Shown piece after piece: positions 1 through 5,353 of a DNA stretch of 5,353 bases. The stretch comes from Bacillota bacterium. Its GTDB lineage: Bacteria > Bacillota > Clostridia > Lachnospirales > Lachnospiraceae. The notes beneath the pieces were generated by a model, which saw nothing but the letters and a program-made list of their open reading frames with translations, was not told where the DNA came from and made no database searches. How positions within the stretch are numbered: position 1 is the stretch's first letter; every line of letters starts with the position of its first letter. The stretch covers positions 1 through 5,353 of the forward strand of contig JAGFXQ010000281.1 in assembly GCA_017861355.1 (NCBI GenBank), read 5' to 3'. The position numbers and the translations under genes are program-made.

Positions 1-30
1 GAAACCAGTAACAGTTGACTTATAACCTAT

Positions 31-37
31 GGAGGTG
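31..37 (+). promoter_or_regulatory. Ribosome binding site that fixes the infC start at ATT
   Basis: GGAGGTG is a strong Shine-Dalgarno sequence. It lies 7 bases before the ATT codon at 45-47. The first in-frame ATG (57-59) is 19 bases downstream, too far for efficient initiation. The in-frame TTG at 15 lies upstream of this site and has no Shine-Dalgarno of its own. The spacing therefore selects ATT. Confidence 0.85.
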
Positions 38-44
38 CAGTACT

Positions 45-551
45 ATTAGCGATTTAATGATTAATGAACAGATCAGAGACAAAGAAGTTCGATTGATTGG
101 TGAAGACGGTGAGCAGTTAGGAATCATGTCTGCCAAAGATGCAATGAAGCTTGCAAAGGATGTTAATCTTGACCTAGTCAAAATTGCTCCGACAGCAAAA
201 CCACCGGTTTGTAAGATTATCGATTACGGCAAATACAAGTATGAGCTGGCAAGAAAAGAAAAAGAAGCCAAGAAGAAACAAAAGGTAACCGAGGTGAAAG
301 AGATTCGTTTATCACCGAATATCGATGAGAATGATTTGCTCACTAAGGCGAACCAAGCACGTAAGTTTCTTACTCACGGTGATAAAGTGAAGGTTGCATT
401 ACGTTTTCGTGGTCGTGAAATGGCTCATACATCATCCTCTAAAGTAATCTTGGATGATTTTTTCAAGAGACTCGAGGATATCGCAGTAGTTGAGAAGGCT
501 GCCAAGCTTGAAGGACGAAATATGATTATGTTCTTAACAGAAAAACGTTAA
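45..551 (+). CDS. infC: Translation initiation factor IF-3 (ATT start)
   Basis: IF3 binds the 30S subunit in the cytoplasm, keeps it apart from 50S, and checks the start codon and initiator tRNA. From ATT the product is 168 residues, a normal length. The N-terminal domain spans about residues 4-65. It ends in the family signature KIIDYGKYKY (57-66), followed by a lysine-rich helical linker (about 67-80). The C-terminal domain (about 81-166) contains KEIRLSPNIDENDL and FRGREMAH. The start was chosen because GGAGGTG at 31-37 is correctly spaced only for ATT at 45. E. coli infC is known to start at AUU, which lets IF3 repress its own synthesis; the same control is inferred here. The gene leads the infC-rpmI-rplT operon, and its promoter and most of its leader lie outside the window. 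The family assignment is essentially certain; the exact start is very likely. Confidence 0.97.
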   Translation: MSDLMINEQIRDKEVRLIGEDGEQLGIMSAKDAMKLAKDVNLDLVKIAPTAKPPVCKIIDYGKYKYELARKEKEAKKKQKVTEVKEIRLSPNIDENDLLTKANQARKFLTHGDKVKVALRFRGREMAHTSSSKVILDDFFKRLEDIAVVEKAAKLEGRNMIMFLTEKR

Positions 552-566
552 AATACTAAATTTAAA

Positions 567-613
567 ACAGTCCATAGAAGGAAGCAGATCATTTATCTGT
601 AACCTTCGGCTGT
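567..613 (+). promoter_or_regulatory. Interrupted hairpin in the infC-rpmI intergenic mRNA
   Basis: Three stacked helices are visible. ACAG-CC (567-573, one T bulged) pairs with GGCTGT (608-613). GAAGG (577-581) pairs with CCTTC (603-607). GCAGAT (584-589) pairs with ATCTGT (595-600) around a five-base loop. An AA/AA internal loop separates the two inner helices, and an ATA bulge lies below them. No T-run follows, so it is not a simple intrinsic terminator. It ends 10 bases before the rpmI ribosome binding site. L20 is known to control this operon by binding mRNA structures (before rpmI in E. coli, before infC in Bacillus). An L20 target or an RNA processing site is therefore plausible but is only inference. 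Confidence 0.6.
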
Positions 614-637
614 ACTAACTATTAAGGAGGAACTACC

Positions 638-835
638 ATGCCCAAGTTAAAGACAAGCAGAGCAGCAGCAAAGCGCTTCTCTCTCACAGGAACCGGAAAA
701 TTAAAAAGAATGAAAGCTTATAAGAGCCATATCTTAACAAAGAAGTCCGCTAAGAGAAAGAGAAATCTTAGAAAAGCAGCTATGACAGATTCAACAAATA
801 TCAAAAACATGAAGAAAATCTTACCATATCTGTAG
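638..835 (+). CDS. rpmI: 50S ribosomal protein L35
   Basis: L35 is a small, very basic protein of the large ribosomal subunit. The 65-residue product has the standard length. It begins with MPKLKTSRAAAKRF, close to the L35 signature, and continues through GTGKLKR, KAYKSHILTKKS and KRKRNLRK to the usual end KKILPYL. The start follows AAGGAGG at 624-630 by 7 bases. It lies 86 bp after infC and 26 bp before rplT, the normal order for this operon, so co-transcription is expected. Five of its six arginine codons are AGA, in keeping with high expression. The hairpin just upstream could influence its translation. There is no sign of truncation or unusual residues. Confidence 0.98.
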   Translation: MPKLKTSRAAAKRFSLTGTGKLKRMKAYKSHILTKKSAKRKRNLRKAAMTDSTNIKNMKKILPYL

Positions 836-861
836 AGATTGGTGATAAGGAGGAATAGAAC

Positions 862-1218
862 ATGGCAAGAATTAAAGGCGGACTTAACGCTAAGAAAAGA
901 CACAATAGAGTATTAAAGCTGGCTAAGGGCTTCAGAGGATCCAGATCCAAGCAGTATAGAGTAGCTAAACAGTCAGTTATGAGAGCATTAACCTCTTCTT
1001 TCGCTGGTAGAAAAGAAAGAAAGAGACAGTTCAGACAGTTATGGATTGCAAGAATTAACGCTGCTGCAAGAATGAATGGCTTATCCTACAGCAAGTTAAT
1101 GCACGGCTTAAAAGTAGCTAACGTTGATATCAACAGAAAGATGCTTGCAGACATGGCAATCAATGATGCTGCTGGCTTCACTGCATTAGCTGAGGTTGCT
1201 AAATCCAAGTTAGCATAA
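862..1218 (+). CDS. rplT: 50S ribosomal protein L20
   Basis: L20 binds 23S rRNA early in assembly of the large subunit. In several bacteria it also represses its own operon by binding the mRNA. The 118-residue product has the usual length. The extended basic N-terminal arm (about 1-60) contains MARIKGG, KRHNRVLKLAKGFRGSRS and AGRKERKRQFR. The globular RNA-binding part includes the signature KRQFRQLWIAR and then INAAARMNGLSYSKLMHGL. AAGGAGG at 847-853 lies 8 bases before ATG. All 14 arginine codons are AGA, the mark of a highly expressed gene here and unlike the subtilase genes downstream. It is the last gene of the operon; an intrinsic terminator starts 26 bp after the stop codon. Confidence 0.98.
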   Translation: MARIKGGLNAKKRHNRVLKLAKGFRGSRSKQYRVAKQSVMRALTSSFAGRKERKRQFRQLWIARINAAARMNGLSYSKLMHGLKVANVDINRKMLADMAINDAAGFTALAEVAKSKLA

Positions 1219-1244
1219 ATCAATTAAATCAGAATATGAATTAG

Positions 1245-1284
1245 AGAGTATTTGTATCCTTTGGGTTACAACTACTCTTTTTTT
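1245..1284 (+). terminator. Intrinsic terminator of the infC-rpmI-rplT operon
   Basis: The left arm starts with AGAGTA (1245-1250) and continues to CC at 1259. The right arm runs from GG at 1264 to TACTCT (1273-1278). The stem has two mismatches (1251/1272 and 1257/1266) and a TTTG loop at 1260-1263. A run of seven T (1278-1284) follows immediately. It sits 26 bp after rplT and separates the translation operon from the subtilase genes. Confidence 0.88.
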
Positions 1285-1339
1285 GCGTACAAATTATCGA
1301 GAGCCTGCAGAGTAGACTCTTATGAATAGACAGATATTA

Positions 1340-1375
1340 TTAATATATTTCCTACAACGCCTATATAATTATAAT
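1340..1375 (+). promoter_or_regulatory. Candidate promoter for the subtilase pair
   Basis: TATAAT occurs at 1364-1369 and again at 1370-1375, in an A+T-rich stretch between the rplT terminator and the first subtilase gene. TTAATA at 1340-1345 matches four of six positions of a -35 box, 18 bases before the first TATAAT. Initiation here would give a leader of roughly 95 bases. The -35 box is weak. A sporulation sigma factor promoter would be of interest given the gene products, but no convincing match was found by eye. Confidence 0.35.
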
Positions 1376-1459
1376 GTGAAATATTATCTTCTATACTGGA
1401 ATCCTTCTTCATTGCAGATTCGACAGAAGCTCCGGTGGGGATGTGATTGCGATAGAGAT

Positions 1460-1466
1460 GAGGTGG
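1460..1466 (+). promoter_or_regulatory. Ribosome binding site that fixes the start of the first subtilase
   Basis: GAGGTGG lies 5 bases before the ATG at 1472-1474. The reading frame stays open back to an ATG at 1322, but that codon has no Shine-Dalgarno sequence. From 1472 the protein begins MTTQDRERIT, which aligns residue for residue with MTAEERQRIT of the second subtilase. The later start is therefore preferred. Confidence 0.85.
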
Positions 1467-1471
1467 AAAGT

Positions 1472-3172
1472 ATGACAACACAAGATCGGGAGCGAATCAC
1501 AAGTCAGGATTATGCAGATCTATTAATTGCCTATAGCGGGGATCAGAATGTATTAAATCAATTCCAAAATGGTACGATACAAATTATCAATTTCTTTGAT
1601 GCAGTAGTTCATGTGCCGATTTCCCAGGTTACCGTTAATACCGTCGTAAGCTTAGGCTATTCCGTTATGCCTTCCCTCTATGGATTGATTAGTCAGGCAA
1701 GCCTAGAGGCATCCGGTATTCTCAGAATCCGTAATATACCAAATTTCAATCTGCGAGGGAAGGGCGTTCTGATTGGCATTATAGATTCGGGGATTGATTA
1801 TCTCAACCCTATTTTTCAAAGAGAAGACAAAACCACCAAAATTGCTGCGATCTGGGATCAGACGATCTCCAGTGATAATTATCCGGAGGGAACCTTCTAT
1901 GGTACAGAATATACTAGGGAACAGATAAATGAAGCTTTACAAAGCACAACGCCGCTTGAGGTTGTGCCGACGACGGATGAGATAGGACACGGGACGATGG
2001 TGGCGGGGATCTCGGCAGGAAATGAGGTACCGGATAGTGCCTTCTACGGAGTGGCACCGGATGCCGAGCTTGTCGTGGTGAAGTTGAAGCAGGCCAAAAC
2101 ATACCTCAGGCAGTTCTTCTTCGTACCGGAGAATGTGCCATGTTATCAGGAAAATGATATTCTGTTTGCAATCGATTATGTCATGAAGACTGCTATCAAA
2201 TTAAATCGCCCCATGGCGATCTGCCTTGCCTTAGGGACCTCGCAGGGAGCCCATGACGGACGAGGGACCTTGAGTAGTTATCTGTCACTTCAAGCAGAAA
2301 ATATCGGGTTTAGCATTATTGTAGCCGCCGGTAATGAAGGGAATGCCAGAAGGCATTATTATGGCACCATTAATGCAGATACCGGAAAAGATACCGTTGA
2401 ACTATTTGTCGGTGAGAATGAACCAGGATTCTCGATGGAGATTTGGGGGAATTCACCTGGCTTATATTCTATTGATATTCAGACCCCCTCAGGAGAGTAT
2501 GTTCCGCAGATCATACCGCGTCTGGACGAAAATCGGGATATCTCCTTTATCTTTGAGCAGACCGAGATCTTTGTTGATTATCAGATCATCGAATCCCAGA
2601 GTGGTGACCAATTGATTCTGGTACGTTTTCGTAATCCGAGTACAGGAATATGGCGTTTTACTGTATATGGAAGAGGGTCCTTAGCAACTGGCTTTCATAT
2701 ATGGCTTCCGATGGAAGGATTTATTTCCGATAATACATATTTCGTTCGATCGGATCCATATACCACGATACTGTCTCTGGGGAATGCGAGAGCACCGATT
2801 ACAGTAACAGCCTATAATAACGAGGATGACAGCCTGTATCTGAATGCGAGTCGCGGATTTACCAGAACCGGAGACATCAAACCGGAGATAGCAGCACCTG
2901 GAGTCAATATACTGGCGCCGGCTCCTGGTCAGAGCTTCGTCTCGGTAAGCGGGACCAGTGCCAGCGCAGCACACACTACCGGGGTTGCGGCTATGCTTCT
3001 GGAGTGGGCTATCGTTCGTGGAAATCAGCCGAATATCAATACGCTGGATATGAAGATATTCATGATACGCGGCGCCAGAAGGGAACTTGATATCCGATAT
3101 CCCAATCGTGATTGGGGGTATGGGATACTGGATGTTTATAATATATTCGATTCACTACGAACCCCTACTTAG
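1472..3172 (+). CDS. Csp-like S8 family serine peptidase (subtilase), catalytic triad intact
   Basis: This is a predicted endopeptidase of 566 residues. Residues about 1-85 look like a subtilase propeptide. The catalytic core begins near 95, with Asp105 in IGIIDSGIDY, His173 in GHGTMVAG, oxyanion-hole Asn288 in AAGNEG and Ser496 in SGTSASAAHTTG. The stretch at about 306-450 is rich in predicted beta strands (VELFVGENEPGF, MEIWG, FHIWLPMEGF). It sits between the Asn and Ser blocks, where Csp germination proteases carry a jelly-roll insert. The C-terminus ends in YPNRDWGYGILDVYNIFD, a block repeated in the second subtilase. There is no signal peptide or membrane segment, so it should stay in the cytoplasm or be packaged in the spore. 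Propeptide self-cleavage is expected from family behaviour. It lies 63 bp before a paralogue that has lost its serine, and the two are probably co-transcribed. The family call is firm. A germination role is inference, because related S8 proteins in Lachnospiraceae are numerous and mostly uncharacterised. Arginine codons are mixed (CGN, AGA, AGG), suggesting lower expression than the neighbouring ribosomal genes. Confidence 0.93.
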   Translation: MTTQDRERITSQDYADLLIAYSGDQNVLNQFQNGTIQIINFFDAVVHVPISQVTVNTVVSLGYSVMPSLYGLISQASLEASGILRIRNIPNFNLRGKGVLIGIIDSGIDYLNPIFQREDKTTKIAAIWDQTISSDNYPEGTFYGTEYTREQINEALQSTTPLEVVPTTDEIGHGTMVAGISAGNEVPDSAFYGVAPDAELVVVKLKQAKTYLRQFFFVPENVPCYQENDILFAIDYVMKTAIKLNRPMAICLALGTSQGAHDGRGTLSSYLSLQAENIGFSIIVAAGNEGNARRHYYGTINADTGKDTVELFVGENEPGFSMEIWGNSPGLYSIDIQTPSGEYVPQIIPRLDENRDISFIFEQTEIFVDYQIIESQSGDQLILVRFRNPSTGIWRFTVYGRGSLATGFHIWLPMEGFISDNTYFVRSDPYTTILSLGNARAPITVTAYNNEDDSLYLNASRGFTRTGDIKPEIAAPGVNILAPAPGQSFVSVSGTSASAAHTTGVAAMLLEWAIVRGNQPNINTLDMKIFMIRGARRELDIRYPNRDWGYGILDVYNIFDSLRTPT

Positions 3173-3205
3173 CAGGATAAAAGCAAATAATATCCTGATT
3201 TTGCT
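3173..3205 (+). promoter_or_regulatory. Alternative hairpins between the two subtilase genes
   Basis: CAGGATA (3173-3179) can pair with TATCCTG (3191-3197), a perfect 7-bp stem with an 11-base loop followed by ATTTTG. AGCAAA (3182-3187), inside that loop, can instead pair with TTTGCT (3200-3205). The two structures exclude each other. The T-run is only four bases, so the first is at best a leaky terminator. It could stabilise the upstream mRNA or tune the ratio of the two proteins. Function is inferred only. Confidence 0.45.
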
Positions 3206-3235
3206 AGAAGGCTGCGAAGAGGAGGTGGATAGTGA

Positions 3236-4942
3236 ATGACAGCAGAAGAAAGACAACGAATTACGAGCAATGAATATGCGGATTTTATTATAGAAGGAAG
3301 TAAGAATCCCAAAATATTGGAACAATTTCCGAATAGTACGGTTCAAATAATGAATGACCGTTTTGCAATCGTTTATGTACCGGTTGCACAATTGACAGGA
3401 CGGACCATCAGTCAATTCGGTTATTCTGTCCTTCCGTCCGTCTTCGGACTGAACAGCACGTTGAGTCTGGAAGCATCAGGCGTCGTACGATTAAGGCGCA
3501 CACCGGTCTTCAATCTAAGAGGCAGTGGGGTATTAGTAGGAATGATTGATACCGGAATAGATTATACAAACCCGGTATTTCTACACAGTGACGGAACAAC
3601 TAAGATTGCTGCACTCTGGGATCAAACGATCGAAAGTGACCAGTTTCCAGTTAATTCTCAGTATGGGACCGAGTATCTGTCCGATGCGATTAATGAAGCG
3701 CTTAGTAATAACGACCCTCATTCTGTTGTTCCAAGTGTGGATGAGAATGGGCATGGTACCATGCTGGCAGGAATCGCAGCCGGCTCCGAGATTCAAGGAA
3801 GTGATTTCAGCGGTGTCGTGCCTGATTCGGACTTGGTTGTCGTGAAACTGAAGACAATAAAGCAGATATATCGCGATTTCTTCTTGATACCCGAGGGGGT
3901 TCCAGCTTATCAGGAAAATGATATTATGTGGGGACTTCAGTATGTTATTGAGGTTGCCAGAAGACTTCAGAAACCACTTGCTTTATGTATTGGTTTAGGC
4001 TCTTCCCAAGGGTCTCATGATGGGAGAGGAGCACTGAGTTCTTTGTTGTCGGTAGGAGGGGATTTTCCGGGGGTAGCAATCAGTATAGCTGGAGGGAATG
4101 AAGGAAATATGCGAAGGCATTTTTTCAGCCGAGTGGATGCTCAGATCGGGTACAGCACCGTCGAGTTAAATGTAGGCGATAATGAAACGGGTTTTACCAT
4201 GGAGCTATGGGGAGAAGCACCGAATACCTATTCCGTTGATATCTTGTCACCGGCTGGTGAATATATCCCACGAATTACAGAAGGTCTCAGTGTGAATCGA
4301 GAGATCAATTTTGTATTTGAGAAGACAAGGATCTTTGTGGATTATAAAATGGTAGAATCTTCAACGGGAGATCAATTGATTCTTATGAGATTTGTTACTC
4401 CTACAGCAGGGATATGGAGGCTGCAGGTATATACCAGAGGTAACCTGGAAGGGAGCTTTCATATCTGGCTTCCGATGAATGGTTTTGTGTCGGAGAATAC
4501 GTATTTCATTCAGTCAGATCCTTACACGACAATAACATCTCCTGGGAATTCTATTGTGCCGATAACAGTAACAGCGTATAATCCGGCCAATAATAATCTG
4601 TATCAGAGAGCAAGCAGGGGATATAGCAGGATTAATACAATTAAGCCGGAGTTGGCAGCACCGGGTGTTAATATTCAGGCGCCGACCCTGGATCAAAAGT
4701 TTACACAGATCACCGGCACCGGAGCTGCAGCCGCACACACTGCAGGAATTACGGCTATTATACTTGAGTGGGGGATCGTCAGAAAGAACTATCCGGGGAT
4801 AGACTCAGTGGAGGTTAAGAAGTTCCTGATTCGTGGAGCGAACCGGGTGCCTACACAGACCTATCCCAATCGGGATTGGGGTTATGGTATTATAGATATC
4901 TATAATGTTTTTGATATTCTGAGGGCGGATACACAGAGATAG
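3236..4942 (+). CDS. Csp-like S8 subtilase pseudoprotease (catalytic Ser replaced by Gly)
   Basis: The 568-residue protein aligns without gaps to the preceding subtilase, at about 57% identity by hand count, and has the same layout. A propeptide-like N-terminus (about 1-85) is followed by a core with Asp105 (GMIDTGIDY), His173 (GHGTMLAG) and Asn288 (AGGNEG). A beta-rich insert (about 306-450) and a C-terminal block YPNRDWGYGIIDIYNVFD complete it. The catalytic serine position reads ITGTGAAAAHTAG, with Gly496 encoded by GGA at 4721-4723, so normal serine protease chemistry should be lost. The rest of the frame is intact, so this is a pseudoprotease rather than a decaying gene. Its propeptide should stay uncleaved unless another protease acts on it. 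A strong AGGAGGTG at 3220-3227 lies 8 bases before ATG, and an in-frame TGA immediately precedes that ATG, which fixes the start. No signal peptide is seen. Inactive Csp members such as CspC of C. difficile act as germinant sensors or regulators. A sensor or partner role for the upstream protease is inference. Confidence 0.92.
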   Translation: MTAEERQRITSNEYADFIIEGSKNPKILEQFPNSTVQIMNDRFAIVYVPVAQLTGRTISQFGYSVLPSVFGLNSTLSLEASGVVRLRRTPVFNLRGSGVLVGMIDTGIDYTNPVFLHSDGTTKIAALWDQTIESDQFPVNSQYGTEYLSDAINEALSNNDPHSVVPSVDENGHGTMLAGIAAGSEIQGSDFSGVVPDSDLVVVKLKTIKQIYRDFFLIPEGVPAYQENDIMWGLQYVIEVARRLQKPLALCIGLGSSQGSHDGRGALSSLLSVGGDFPGVAISIAGGNEGNMRRHFFSRVDAQIGYSTVELNVGDNETGFTMELWGEAPNTYSVDILSPAGEYIPRITEGLSVNREINFVFEKTRIFVDYKMVESSTGDQLILMRFVTPTAGIWRLQVYTRGNLEGSFHIWLPMNGFVSENTYFIQSDPYTTITSPGNSIVPITVTAYNPANNNLYQRASRGYSRINTIKPELAAPGVNIQAPTLDQKFTQITGTGAAAAHTAGITAIILEWGIVRKNYPGIDSVEVKKFLIRGANRVPTQTYPNRDWGYGIIDIYNVFDILRADTQR

Positions 4943-4984
4943 TAGACAGAGAATAGCTTTGAAGGCAGACCATAAGATTGTGCG

Positions 4985-5007
4985 ATCAGAATAAATTATC
5001 AGAATAA
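4985..5007 (+). repeat. Direct repeat ATCAGAATAA with an inverted copy downstream
   Basis: ATCAGAATAA occurs at 4985-4994 and 4998-5007, a 13-base period. TATCAGAAT at 4997-5005 recurs inverted as ATTCTGATA at 5091-5099, overlapping the candidate -10 region of the next gene. The arrangement could be an operator with three half-sites, or could form a long-range RNA stem. The region is A+T-rich, so chance cannot be excluded. Confidence 0.5.
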
Positions 5008-5069
5008 GTCTTGACTATAGGTTAAGAGGATTATTGGTTCGATAAAGATTGATGAAAAATGCCTCTTAT

Positions 5070-5098
5070 TTGACAAGAATTCATGATTTAATTCTGAT
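5070..5098 (+). promoter_or_regulatory. Candidate promoter of the 3' partial gene
   Basis: TTGACA at 5070-5075 is a perfect -35 box. At 17 bases spacing, TCTGAT (5093-5098) matches four of six -10 positions but lacks the important second A. The spacer and -10 region hold an inverted repeat, AGAATT (5076-5081) and AATTCT (5090-5095), which could be an operator. Transcription would begin about 80 bases before the ATG at 5185. Confidence 0.45.
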
Positions 5099-5131
5099 AT
5101 AGAGCCGAACATGGAATTTGTTACTAATAGA

Positions 5132-5153
5132 AAACACCTATTTTTTGGTGTTT
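5132..5153 (+). promoter_or_regulatory. Leader hairpin upstream of the 3' partial gene
   Basis: AAACACC (5132-5138) pairs perfectly with GGTGTTT (5147-5153) around an eight-base loop that is nearly all T. No T-run follows on the plus strand, so it is not a standard terminator for the subtilase genes. It ends 17 bases before the GGAGG of the next gene and probably lies in that gene's leader. Confidence 0.5.
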
Positions 5154-5184
5154 GTGGACAAAAGTTACTCGGAGGAATGAGAAT

Positions 5185-5353
5185 ATGAAGTACGAGATCG
5201 ATAAAAGTAAGGATATCAAGAAGAATATAGGTAAGGATTCAACGAATAAGTATACATACAAGAAAGATACTGAAAAGTATATAGGGAAGAGTACGAGAAA
5301 TAGGAGTAACGATAAGAAAGCCGGAATATGGAAAAATGCTTCTTATGTATTGG
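5185..5353 (+). CDS. Lysine-rich protein of unknown function, N-terminal fragment
   Basis: The frame starts at ATG 5185, 9 bases after GGAGG at 5171-5175, and is open to the window end, giving 56 complete codons. An overlapping ATG at 5177 stops after three codons and is ignored. The visible part is hydrophilic and strongly basic. It holds an imperfect 18-residue repeat: DIKKNIGK (10-17) and DTEKYIGK (28-35), each followed by a polar Ser/Thr/Asn stretch. From about residue 46 it becomes less polar (AGIWKNASYVL), which could begin a membrane segment preceded by a basic cytoplasmic tail. I do not recognise the family and too little is present to assign a function. It is 242 bp from the second subtilase and seems to have its own promoter, so a shared role is not implied. 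Confidence 0.75.
   Translation, partial: MKYEIDKSKDIKKNIGKDSTNKYTYKKDTEKYIGKSTRNRSNDKKAGIWKNASYVL

Noticed and set aside
1..30. A complete L20-type leader RNA before infC
   Set aside because: Only about 30 bases before the ribosome binding site are present, too few to show any structure.
15..44. An upstream in-frame TTG start for infC, adding ten residues
   Set aside because: No Shine-Dalgarno precedes it, the extra residues do not resemble IF3, and the strong GGAGGTG would lie inside the coding region.
718..903. Minus-strand open frame across rpmI and rplT, and similar minus-strand frames within the subtilase genes
   Set aside because: They overlap strongly supported genes and resemble no known proteins; they are shadows of the coding frames.
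1309..1320. Palindrome AGAGTAGACTCT as an operator
   Set aside because: It is short, not positioned at a clear promoter, and partly echoes the AGAGTA arm of the nearby terminator.
1323..1350. Sporulation sigma-G promoter with TGAATA as -35
   Set aside because: No CATA-like -10 element occurs at the required spacing.
1322..1471. A 50-residue N-terminal extension of the first subtilase
   Set aside because: The ATG at 1322 lacks a ribosome binding site, the region covers the likely promoter, and the second subtilase has no matching extension.
2334..2615. Plus-strand frame inside the first subtilase, and another at 3588-3845 in the second
   Set aside because: They are alternate frames within intact, conserved subtilase coding sequence, and neither resembles a known protein.
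5011..5039. Promoter with TTGACT as -35
   Set aside because: No acceptable -10 box lies 16-18 bases downstream; a better -35 (TTGACA) occurs at 5070.
5132..5153. Intrinsic terminator of the subtilase pair
   Set aside because: The stem is good but is followed by GTGGAC rather than a T-run, and it lies very close to the next gene. No clear terminator was found in 4943-5130 either.

Overview
The window looks like chromosomal DNA from a low-to-moderate GC Firmicute, most likely a clostridium of the Lachnospiraceae type. This is inferred from the strong AGGAGG ribosome binding sites, the infC-rpmI-rplT order, an infC that appears to start at ATT, and two Csp-like S8 peptidases of a kind common in spore-forming Clostridia. 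The species cannot be named from the sequence.

Left part (1-1284): the conserved translation operon infC (IF3), rpmI (L35) and rplT (L20), ending in an intrinsic terminator. Only the last few tens of bases of the infC leader are present. A long interrupted hairpin fills most of the infC-rpmI gap and is a candidate RNA regulatory or processing element.

Middle part (1285-4942): two same-strand subtilase genes about 63 bp apart, probably one transcription unit. The proteins are 566 and 568 residues long. They align without a gap over almost their full length, at about 57% identity by hand count. Both have a propeptide-like N-terminus, a subtilase core interrupted by a beta-rich insert that matches the jelly-roll insert of Csp germination proteases, and no signal peptide. 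The first keeps Asp105, His173 and Ser496. In the second, the serine is glycine (GTS to GTG) although Asp, His and the oxyanion-hole Asn remain. The locus therefore pairs an apparently active protease with a pseudoprotease. This resembles the division of labour among CspB, CspA and CspC in spore germination, but no other germination gene is visible here.

Right part (4943-5353): a 242-bp A+T-rich intergenic region with repeated ATCAGAAT elements, a candidate promoter and a small leader hairpin. It is followed by the start of a lysine-rich unidentified protein that runs off the window. There are no tRNA or rRNA genes, CRISPR arrays or insertion sequences, and no credible minus-strand gene.
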